Source of the DNA: Alphaproteobacteria bacterium
GTDB lineage: Bacteria; Pseudomonadota; Alphaproteobacteria; Sphingomonadales; Sphingomonadaceae
Length of the DNA: 39,254 nucleotides
Direction: 5' to 3'
NCBI GenBank assembly: GCA_030431875.1
Contig: JAUIIG010000026.1
Span: 1-39,254 of the forward strand
A program made the position numbers and the translations under genes. How positions within the stretch are numbered: position 1 is the first letter of the stretch; each line of letters starts with the position of its first letter. Below the pieces are notes generated by a model that was not told where the DNA came from, did not search any database, and saw nothing but the letters and a program-made list of their open reading frames with translations. Positions 8,124 through 14,321 of the stretch are shown one piece after another.

Positions 8124-9509
8124 ATGAGTACACGCCAGGCCTCGGACAAGGACGAACCGCGGATCGAAAGCCGGGACCAGCTCGTCGCGCCCATGCAGGC
8201 GGGCGAGAAGCCGCCCGAGCGCTGGCGCATCGGCACCGAGCATGAAAAGCTGGTGTTCAAGACCGACGATTTCCGCGCGCCGTCCTACGGCGAGCCGGGC
8301 GGTATCCATGACATCCTGATGGACATGCAGCAGTTCGGCTGGGAACCGGTCGAAGAACTGGGCCCCGACGGCACCACCAATGTCATCGCCATGAGCGGCA
8401 GCGACGGCACTATCAGCCTCGAACCCGCAGGCCAGCTCGAATTGTCGGGCGCACCGCTGGAAACGTTGCACCAGACCTGCGCCGAAACTGGCCGTCACCT
8501 CGACCAGTGCCGACAGGTGGGCAAGGAGATGGGCGTGGGTTTCCTCGGCCTCGGCATGTGGCCCGACAAGACCCGCGAAGAGCTGCCGGTAATGCCCAAG
8601 CAGCGCTATTCGATCATGATGCGGCACATGCCCCGGGTGGGCAATCTCGGCCTCGACATGATGCTGCGGACCTGCACCATCCAGGTGAACCTCGACTATG
8701 CGAGCGAGGCCTGCATGGCGAAGAAGTTCCGCACCGGGCTGGCTCTGCAGCCGCTGGCCACGGCGCTGTTCGCCAATTCACCGTTCACCGAAGGCAAGCC
8801 CAACGGTTTCCTTTCGTACCGCAGCCACATCTGGTCGGACACCGACCCGCACCGCACCGGCATGCTGCCGTTCGTCTTCGAAGACGGCTTCGGTTACGAA
8901 CGCTACGTCGACTACATGCTCGATGTGCCGATGTACTTTGTCTATCGCGACGGCGTCTACATCGACGCCGCCGGGCAGAGCTTCCGCGATTTCCTCAAGG
9001 GCGAATTGCCCGCACTGCCGGGCGAACTGCCCACGGAAAGCGACTGGTGGGATCACCTCTCCACCGCCTTCCCCGAAGTGCGCCTGAAGAGCTTCCTCGA
9101 GATGCGCGGTGCCGATGGCGGTCCGTGGAACCGCATCTGCGCGCTGCCCGCGCTATGGGTCGGCCTGCTCTACGACAGCACCGCGCTCGATGCCGCATGG
9201 GACCTCGTCAAGGATTGGACCATGGAGGAACGCGAGGCGCTGCGCGATGCCGTGCCGGCGCAAGCCCTCAACGCGCCGATCCCCAGTGGCGGCACGGTGC
9301 GCGACCTGGCGCGCGAAGTGCTCGACATCGCCCACGAAGGCCTGGCCGCGCGCGGCCGGCTTAATTCCATGGGCGATAACGAGACCGGCTTCCTCAACCC
9401 GCTGCGCCAGATCGTGGACAGCGGCAAGGTGCCTGCCGAGCTGCTGCTCGATCTCTACCACGGCGAGTGGGGCGGCGACATCAGCCGGATCTACGAACAG
9501 AGCTTCTGA
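8124..9509 (+). CDS. gshA: glutamate-cysteine ligase (plant/alphaproteobacterial type)
   Basis: A 461-residue glutamate-cysteine ligase, the first and rate-limiting enzyme of glutathione synthesis (ATP-dependent gamma-glutamylcysteine formation, cytosolic). Recognisable segments are RIGTEHEKLVF, the ISLEPAGQLELSGAP substrate/ATP region, MMRHMPRVGNLGLDMMLRTCTIQVNLDY, and FLEMRGADGGPWNRICALPALWVGLLYD. This is the class shared by plants and alphaproteobacteria, distinct from E. coli GshA. A good AAGGGAG ribosome-binding site precedes the ATG. It is likely transcribed with or after rsmE. Confidence 0.95.
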   Translation: MSTRQASDKDEPRIESRDQLVAPMQAGEKPPERWRIGTEHEKLVFKTDDFRAPSYGEPGGIHDILMDMQQFGWEPVEELGPDGTTNVIAMSGSDGTISLEPAGQLELSGAPLETLHQTCAETGRHLDQCRQVGKEMGVGFLGLGMWPDKTREELPVMPKQRYSIMMRHMPRVGNLGLDMMLRTCTIQVNLDYASEACMAKKFRTGLALQPLATALFANSPFTEGKPNGFLSYRSHIWSDTDPHRTGMLPFVFEDGFGYERYVDYMLDVPMYFVYRDGVYIDAAGQSFRDFLKGELPALPGELPTESDWWDHLSTAFPEVRLKSFLEMRGADGGPWNRICALPALWVGLLYDSTALDAAWDLVKDWTMEEREALRDAVPAQALNAPIPSGGTVRDLAREVLDIAHEGLAARGRLNSMGDNETGFLNPLRQIVDSGKVPAELLLDLYHGEWGGDISRIYEQSF

Positions 9510-9529
9510 CGCGCGGGAGGCCATGTCCG

Positions 9530-9550
9530 CTCTCGCTTGCGGCGCGAGAG
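9530..9550. terminator. hairpin downstream of gshA
   Basis: CTCTCGC and GCGAGAG flank a 7-base loop 20 bases after the gshA stop, between two convergent genes. There is no T-run, so it is at best a weak or bidirectional 3'-end structure. Confidence 0.3.
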
Positions 9551-9587
9551 GGGCGGGCGAGCGAACATCGGTTCGCGGGGTACGATC

Positions 9588-9971
9588 TCAAGCATAGCTG
9601 ATCACCTCGAACTCGATGCCGTCCCAGTCGAAGAAGTAGAACCGCTTGCCGGGCTCGTAGTCGTCGTGGCCCCACGGCTCGAAGCCATGGGCTTTCACCA
9701 CCGCTTCCGCCGCGTCGAGGTCGTCCACCAGCAGGCCGACGTGGTTCATCGGGCGGCCCTTCTTCTGGCCTGCGTGATCTTCCCGGTCAGTGTAGAGCGC
9801 GAGGTAGGTGTTCTCCTCCCCCACGTGGATCGTGTGCCCGCCTTTCATGGCAGCGCCCTGCCAGCGAATGTGCCAGCCGAGCAGCTTCTCGAACAACGCG
9901 GCAGAGCGTTCGGGATCGGTGACCGTGATGTTCACGTGTTCGATCCGGCCGATTGGTTTTACCTCAGTCAT
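9588..9971 (-). CDS. VOC-superfamily protein (glyoxalase/bleomycin-resistance fold)
   Basis: A 127-residue single-chain vicinal-oxygen-chelate protein with two beta-alpha-beta3 modules. Candidate metal ligands are His12 (IEHVNITV), His77 (MNHVGLLVDD) and Glu122 (GIEFEVISY). The fourth position, expected in the TYLALY strand, is not Glu, so metal binding or catalysis may be altered. The start is the ATG at 9971, with AAGGAAG 8 bases upstream; the open frame continues into the leader but without family sequence. Divergent from soxR, it appears to be driven by a promoter whose spacer holds the SoxR box (10065-10082). An oxidative-stress or redox-drug detoxification or sequestering role is inferred from that. 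Substrate unknown. Confidence 0.85.
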   Translation of the reverse strand: MTEVKPIGRIEHVNITVTDPERSAALFEKLLGWHIRWQGAAMKGGHTIHVGEENTYLALYTDREDHAGQKKGRPMNHVGLLVDDLDAAEAVVKAHGFEPWGHDDYEPGKRFYFFDWDGIEFEVISYA

Positions 9972-9973
9972 GG

Positions 9974-10015
9974 TGCAAGCTTCCTTGTGCAAGTCATTGT
10001 CTTGCAATGCTTGCA
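9974..10015 (-). promoter_or_regulatory. 5' leader of VOC gene with nested inverted repeats over the ribosome-binding site
   Basis: On the transcribed minus strand the leader contains GCAAGC (10014-10009) and GCTTGC (9980-9975) as an outer stem, and TGCAAG (10006-10001) with CTTGCA (9993-9988) as an inner stem with a 7-base loop. The Shine-Dalgarno stretch AAGGAAG (9986-9980) lies between the arms and its last base is in the outer stem. Folding would partly hide the start region. A fifth copy of the hexamer is at 10048-10053. The pattern is directly visible; a regulatory role is inference. Confidence 0.4.
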
Positions 10016-10055
10016 GGCCAGCCTTGTGGCATGCCTGCGAATCACTGCTTGCATC

Positions 10056-10086
10056 TCTATGCAACCTCAAGCTAAGTTGAGGTCAA
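10056..10086 (-). promoter_or_regulatory. SoxR-type elongated-spacer promoter with SoxR box
   Basis: CCTCAAGCTAAGTTGAGG at 10065-10082 is an 18-bp dyad that differs at only two positions from the E. coli soxS operator as I recall it. On the minus strand it lies between TTGACC (-35, 10086-10081) and CATAGA (-10, 10061-10056) with a 19-base spacer. This is the over-long spacing that MerR-family activators correct by untwisting DNA. The direction points to the VOC gene at 9971. No comparable -35/-10 pair flanks the box in the soxR direction. The -10 is weak, as expected for an activated promoter. Confidence 0.75.
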
Positions 10087-10130
10087 GCATTTGTGGAAAT
10101 CTTTTTTGAGCGGGGCGCGACAGGGGAATC

Positions 10131-10571
10131 ATGCCGCAAGCGAACTTCATCACCATCGGCCACCTGTCCCGGCGTACGGGTGTCGCCGTATCGGCGCTGC
10201 GCTTTTACGAGGAAAAGGGCCTGCTCCATCCGCTGCGCACCGGCGGCAACCAGCGACGCTTCCTGAAGAGCGATATCCGCCGCGTCAGTTTTGTCCTGAT
10301 CGCGCAGAAGCTGGGGCTGGGGCTGGCGGAGATCGAGGAGCAGCTCGCCAAGCTGCCCGAAGGCCGCAATCCCACGCTGGCCGATTGGCAGAAGATCAGC
10401 CGCGCCATGCGCGAACAGATCGACGACAAGATCCGCCTGCTCAACCGCACGCGCAACCAGCTCGACCAGTGCATCGGCTGCGGCTGCCTCAGCCTGCAGA
10501 AGTGCCAGCTCTACAACAAGGACGACCAGCTCGGGCTCAAGGGGCCGGGGCCGAGGGCCGTTCTCGATTAG
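10131..10571 (+). CDS. soxR: redox-sensitive transcriptional activator SoxR
   Basis: A 146-residue MerR-family regulator. The N-terminal winged helix reads ITIGHLSRRTGVAVSALRFYEEKGLL (residues 7-32), followed by the dimerisation coil. The [2Fe-2S] binding motif CIGCGCLSLQKC (C114, C117, C119, C125; C-x2-C-x-C-x5-C) is intact. SoxR is activated when its cluster is oxidised by redox-cycling compounds or nitric oxide. Here the only visible SoxR box sits in the divergent promoter of the VOC gene, with no soxS nearby, as is usual outside enterics. The ATG is preceded by AGGGGA. Its stop lies 3 bases from the stop of the convergent winged-helix gene. Confidence 0.96.
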   Translation: MPQANFITIGHLSRRTGVAVSALRFYEEKGLLHPLRTGGNQRRFLKSDIRRVSFVLIAQKLGLGLAEIEEQLAKLPEGRNPTLADWQKISRAMREQIDDKIRLLNRTRNQLDQCIGCGCLSLQKCQLYNKDDQLGLKGPGPRAVLD

Positions 10572-10574
10572 CGC

Positions 10575-12155
10575 TTAAAGCCCCAGGTCCTTCAGGCAGC
10601 GCTCTATCACCTCGCGTCCCGCTGTCCGCGCAAAGGGGAAGGCCTGGAAGAATGTCTCCGCTCGAAGGTCCGGGTCGGCAGCCTTGGCCTTGGCAAGCCA
10701 TTTCGAGGCATCATCCTGCCTGCCGGCAAGCTGCGCGGTGAAGGCCGCGATCAGCTCGATATGCTTGTGTGCGCCGGGCATCATGGCCGCCTTGGCTCCC
10801 AGTTCGGCGCTCTTTTCGAGATCACCCATCTGCAGGTGCGTCAGCGATCGGCTGGAGACCATGGCATAGGCCAGCGGATCAAGCGGGCTGAGGTCGATGG
10901 CCATGGCCAGGTCGCGGTCGGCTTCTTCCGCCTTGCCCGCCATCGTGTTCACCAGCCCGCGATTGTAAAGGCCCTGCGCAAAGCTCGGGGCGAGGCCCAT
11001 GGCGCGGTCGAACCAGTCGACCGAATCGTCCAATCGCCCGTCGAGCCACAGGCTGCGCCCGACGTTGAAGTGGGCGAAGGGGTCGAGCCGGTCCGCCTCC
11101 ACCGCACGGTGGGCGAACTGGCGGGCAAGCTCCATCTCACCCGCCGGATCGCCGGCATATTTGAGGAAGGCGTTCTGGAAGTGGGTGAAGGACAATCCGC
11201 CCATTGCTCCTGAAGACCACGGATCGCGCTCCAGCGAATGGGCGAACAGCTCTGCCGCGCGGGCGTTGTCCGCCAGGTTGAAGCGATACATGTGGTCCAG
11301 CCCCAGGTGCATGGCCGACCATGCATCGAGGTCGGCCATTGGCCGCCCACGCGCCAGTCGCACCTCGTTGCGGGGAATCTGGACCTGCAGCGCATTGACC
11401 ACCTGCGCCTCGATCTCGGGGCGCATCTTCTGCAATTCCTGCAGGCCGCTGCGGTACTGTTCCGCCCAGATCGTGCCGCCGCGGGTCGTGTCCACCAGGG
11501 TCACGGCCAGGGTGACGCTGTCACCGAAGGTTTCCACCGTGCCGGTGAGGCAATAGCGCACGCCAAGCTGCTGCCCAACGGTTACCGGATCGGTATCCGG
11601 CGCGCGGAAGCGGAAGCTCGATCCGCGCGCGATGACGAACAGCCAGCCGAAGCGCGACAGGTCCATCAGCACATCGGCGGGCAGGGCGTCTGCGATGATA
11701 TCGTGCGGGCCGCTCGATCCGGCCAGCCGGAACGGCAGAACGGCAATCGAGGGGCGACCGTCCAGTGTCGGGGGCGCGGGTGCAGGCGCTTCGGGAGCGG
11801 CCTCGATCACCTGTGCCGGTGCCGTGCCGCTGATGCTGACCTCGCCGACAAAGCGGAAGCCCTTGCCGTGGATGGTGCGGATCAGCAGCTGGTCCTTGCC
11901 GTTGTCGCCAATTGCCTTGCGTGCCGCCTTGATCCGCGCGGCAACGGCGGATTCGGACACGATCCGGCCGTCCCACACTTCGTCGATGATCTCGTCCTTG
12001 CTCACCATCCGGCCGTGATTTGCGGCGAGCAAAAGCATCAGTGAGAGAACCTGGGGTTCAACGTGAATATGGGCGCCACCGTGACGTAGCTCGAACTGCG
12101 CGGCATCGAGCTCGTAGTCGCCGAAGCGGTAGGTTGGCTGGCTCGAACCCGACAA
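10575..12155 (-). CDS. winged-helix/TPR transcriptional regulator (CadC-like DNA-binding domain, soluble)
   Basis: A 526-residue protein. Residues 9-106 form an OmpR/PhoB-type winged helix (YRFGDYELDAAQFELRHGG to IRTIHGKGFRFVGEV), the effector fold found in CadC/ToxR. A Pro/Ala linker follows. Then comes the FlgO/TolB-N-like segment PSIAVLPFRLAG to GTIWAEQYR (about 134-240), then TPR-like helical repeats (AVEADRLDPFAHFNVGRSLWLDGRLDDSVDWF and following). No membrane helix is seen, unlike CadC, so it should be cytoplasmic. The start is TTG at 12155, with GGGG 6 bases upstream. The signal it senses and its targets are unknown; the divergent neighbour is a tautomerase gene. Confidence 0.8.
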   Translation of the reverse strand: MSGSSQPTYRFGDYELDAAQFELRHGGAHIHVEPQVLSLMLLLAANHGRMVSKDEIIDEVWDGRIVSESAVAARIKAARKAIGDNGKDQLLIRTIHGKGFRFVGEVSISGTAPAQVIEAAPEAPAPAPPTLDGRPSIAVLPFRLAGSSGPHDIIADALPADVLMDLSRFGWLFVIARGSSFRFRAPDTDPVTVGQQLGVRYCLTGTVETFGDSVTLAVTLVDTTRGGTIWAEQYRSGLQELQKMRPEIEAQVVNALQVQIPRNEVRLARGRPMADLDAWSAMHLGLDHMYRFNLADNARAAELFAHSLERDPWSSGAMGGLSFTHFQNAFLKYAGDPAGEMELARQFAHRAVEADRLDPFAHFNVGRSLWLDGRLDDSVDWFDRAMGLAPSFAQGLYNRGLVNTMAGKAEEADRDLAMAIDLSPLDPLAYAMVSSRSLTHLQMGDLEKSAELGAKAAMMPGAHKHIELIAAFTAQLAGRQDDASKWLAKAKAADPDLRAETFFQAFPFARTAGREVIERCLKDLGL

Positions 12156-12288
12156 ATGCAGCCCCTTTCTGCAATCTCCATGAAAAGGTCAGACATCTTC
12201 ATGCCCGCGTCAAGCATTGCCGGAAATCGCGGCCTATCCCCCAATCATCGGAAACAGCCGATCACAACCACAAACTAGGAGAATAGAA

Positions 12289-12513
12289 ATGCCGCTCGTT
12301 ACCATCGATGTCATCAAGGACGTTTTCACCGAAGAGCAGAAGCACGAACTGATCGACAATGTCACCGAAGCCATGGTGAAGGTCGAAGGCGAAGCCATGC
12401 GCCCCGTCACCTGGGTGCGCATCATGGAAGTCGAACAGGGCGACTGGGCCATCGGCGGCCAGCGCCTGGGCGCCAGCGATGTCCACGCGATGTCCGGCAA
12501 GAAGGCCGCCTGA
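12289..12513 (+). CDS. 4-oxalocrotonate tautomerase family protein
   Basis: A 74-residue tautomerase-superfamily protein. Mature Pro1 (from MPLVTIDV) is the catalytic base of the family. The order beta strand PLVTIDV, helix [19 protein letters not shown], and strand [18 protein letters not shown] matches 4-OT-type small tautomerases, which act as oligomers on keto-enol substrates. The ATG at 12289 has AGGAG 7 bases upstream; the in-frame extension to 12217 lacks family sequence. It is divergent from the winged-helix/TPR regulator and followed by a good terminator. Physiological substrate unknown. Confidence 0.85.
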   Translation: MPLVTIDVIKDVFTEEQKHELIDNVTEAMVKVEGEAMRPVTWVRIMEVEQGDWAIGGQRLGASDVHAMSGKKAA

Positions 12514-12536
12514 CGCGGGCTTCCACCGGCTGGAAA

Positions 12537-12571
12537 AGGGCCGTCTCACCTGCGGGTGGGGCGGCCTTTTT
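12537..12571 (+). terminator. rho-independent terminator after the tautomerase gene
   Basis: GGGCCGTCTCACC, a TGC loop, and GGGTGGGGCGGCC form an imperfect GC-rich stem followed directly by TTTTT (12567-12571), 24 bases beyond the tautomerase stop. The layout is classical. Confidence 0.75.
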
Positions 12572-12623
12572 GTGTATGGCGCGGGCAATTGCCGCTGCGC
12601 TTGGAACGCGCTAACCTGCTCAC

Positions 12624-12923
12624 ATGGCAGAGACTTTCGCTCACGGCACCGTGCACGAGGCAGGCGAGGACATGCAGGCCGCGCTTCTGGCCGACGCCGA
12701 AGCGTTGGCGCTGTGGCAGAGCCTCACCCCGCTGGCGCGCAACGAGTACATCTGCTGGGTCGACGACGCCAAGCGCTCGCCCACGCGGGAGAAGCGTATC
12801 GGGCGGACTGTGGAGAGCCTGCTGGAAGGCAAGCGCCGTCCGTGCTGCTGGCCGGGATGCGTGCATCGCGACGACAAGGCGCCGAGCAAGTGGCAGCGGG
12901 ATAATTTGCTGCGGGACAAGTAG
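12624..12923 (+). CDS. YdeI/OmpD-associated family protein
   Basis: A 99-residue protein matching the C-terminal OmdA/YdeI module: LWQSLTPLARNEYICWVDDAKRSPTREKRIGRTVESLLEGKRRPC. In YdeI-type proteins this helical segment follows a DUF1905 or DUF1801-type domain; here it stands alone. The C-terminus has a Cys-rich CCWPGCVHR. The family is linked to envelope stress and bacteriocin or peptide tolerance in some bacteria, but the mechanism is not established. No signal peptide. It is followed after 13 bases by a lipoprotein gene, probably co-transcribed. Confidence 0.75.
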   Translation: MAETFAHGTVHEAGEDMQAALLADAEALALWQSLTPLARNEYICWVDDAKRSPTREKRIGRTVESLLEGKRRPCCWPGCVHRDDKAPSKWQRDNLLRDK

Positions 12924-12936
12924 GGGGAGTGCTTTG

Positions 12937-13491
12937 ATGGCAAACCGGCACTCACAGGTCTTAGCAATCTGCGCCGGATTGAGCTTGTTTGCCTTGTTTG
13001 GTTGCGGACAGGAGCCGACAGCCGAGGCTCGGAATGATCCGGTCGAAGCGGAGCCGGCGCCTGCATCGGTTTCTCTAAACGAGCCTAGCCAGTGCCTGAC
13101 TCGTGAGCCCGAAGAGATCCAGTGGCACACATGCAATGGACCGGACTCCGTCCAGTATGGCCAGCCGGGTACGGATTTTCGCGCCATTCGCTTCGACTGC
13201 ATGGACAACCATCCCTCCATCGCCTTCCCGGTCGATTGGCCGGGAGAGGGCGTCAGCGAAATGGCGGTGGAGTTCCCAGAAGGAGAGCAGCGCACCGGCG
13301 AGGTGGTCGTGCTGGGCGACGGGACCAATCTCTGGGTCGAATTCCAACCCGGCGACCCGCTTCCCGCGCGGTTGGTCCAGGGCGACATGATCAGTTTTGT
13401 CGTAGACGAGACTGAGTACGAGATTCCGATAGCGGGTGGTCGAGAAATGCTGCTGACGCTGGTGCGAAGTTGTATGAACGCCTACCCATGA
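12937..13491 (+). CDS. hypothetical lipoprotein
   Basis: A 184-residue predicted lipoprotein. The signal peptide ANRHSQVLAICAGLSLFALFGC ends in a lipobox (ALFGC), followed by an acidic linker. The ATG at 12937 follows AGGGGGA; the frame is open upstream to 12556 only as antisense or overlapping sequence of the YdeI-like gene. Cysteines (SQCLTREP, HTCNGPD, FDCMDNHP, RSCMNAYP) suggest two disulfides in the periplasm. I do not recognise a domain. Codon use is less GC-biased than its neighbours at the N-terminus, which may hint at recent acquisition, but this is an impression only. Confidence 0.7.
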   Translation: MANRHSQVLAICAGLSLFALFGCGQEPTAEARNDPVEAEPAPASVSLNEPSQCLTREPEEIQWHTCNGPDSVQYGQPGTDFRAIRFDCMDNHPSIAFPVDWPGEGVSEMAVEFPEGEQRTGEVVVLGDGTNLWVEFQPGDPLPARLVQGDMISFVVDETEYEIPIAGGREMLLTLVRSCMNAYP

Positions 13492-13514
13492 GCAAGATGA
13501 CATTTCGCTTGAGG

Positions 13515-14306
13515 CTACCCCTTGGCAGGCCGCAGGTAGATCAGCCAGTAGACCAGCGCCACCAGCACCCCGCCGCCAACCACATTGCCGAGAGTGACGA
13601 GCAGCAGGTTGTGCAACAGACCTGCGGTATCGGCTTCGGCTCCTGCCAGCATGCCGACCGGGATCATGTACATGTTCGCAATCGAGTGCTCGAAGCCGAG
13701 CGCGACGAAGGCCGTGATCGGGAACACGATTACCGCGACCTTGCCCGACGCGCTGTGCGCGGCGAAGCACATCCAGACGGCGAGGCAGACCAGCACGTTG
13801 CACAGCACGCCGCGAAAGAAGGCTTCACTGGCAGGCAGCGCAACCTTGGCTTCGGCGATGGCAACGGCGGTGGCACCCACGTCGCTTCCGTCGAGCAGGC
13901 CGGTCAAGTGGACCAGCACGGCGGTGCCGACGCCGCCCACTGCATTGCCAAGGTATACGATCCCCCAGTTGCGCAACAGCTGGCCCCAGGTGATCTTTCC
14001 ATCGGCACGGGCGAGCACGATCAGGCTGTTGCCGGTAAACAGTTCCGCTCCGCCGACGATGACGAGGATGAGGCCGAGCGAGAAGGCGAGGCCCCCGAGG
14101 AGGCGGGTCGGCCCCATACCCAGCTCGCTGCCGGTGATCGTGGCGGTGAAGAATGCCGCGCCCAAGGCAATGAAGGCCCCAGCGAGCACGGCGAGGGCGA
14201 AGACCTGCACGAAGCCGAGGCTGGCCTTGCGGATAGCCACTTCCTCGACCAGTTGCGCGATCCGGGCGGGTGAGACGACGTCTAGCGGGTGTGGCTCGTT
14301 GCTCAT
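13515..14306 (-). CDS. formate/nitrite transporter family channel
   Basis: A 263-residue FNT-family protein with six membrane helices and a short cytoplasmic N-terminus. Diagnostic segments include GGAELFTGN (first half, the Omega loop region), CNVLVCLAVWM, and GFEHSIANMY with the pore-associated His. FNT proteins are pentameric channels for formate, nitrite, hydrosulfide or small organic acids. The substrate is not settled by sequence here, and no formate or nitrite metabolism genes lie nearby. It starts 15 bases after smc ends on the same strand, so read-through from smc is possible. Confidence 0.9.
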   Translation of the reverse strand: MSNEPHPLDVVSPARIAQLVEEVAIRKASLGFVQVFALAVLAGAFIALGAAFFTATITGSELGMGPTRLLGGLAFSLGLILVIVGGAELFTGNSLIVLARADGKITWGQLLRNWGIVYLGNAVGGVGTAVLVHLTGLLDGSDVGATAVAIAEAKVALPASEAFFRGVLCNVLVCLAVWMCFAAHSASGKVAVIVFPITAFVALGFEHSIANMYMIPVGMLAGAEADTAGLLHNLLLVTLGNVVGGGVLVALVYWLIYLRPAKG

Positions 14307-14321
14307 CGTCTCCGGCCTGTC

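Noticed and set aside
10061-10091. SoxR-box promoter in the soxR direction
   Set aside because: With the box in the spacer, the flanking hexamers on the plus strand (GCAACC, AGCATT) match the consensus poorly, unlike those on the minus strand.
12556-12936. N-terminal extension of the lipoprotein at 12937
   Set aside because: It overlaps the YdeI-like gene in another frame and is Arg/Ala-rich. A lipoprotein signal and ribosome-binding site mark 12937 as the start.
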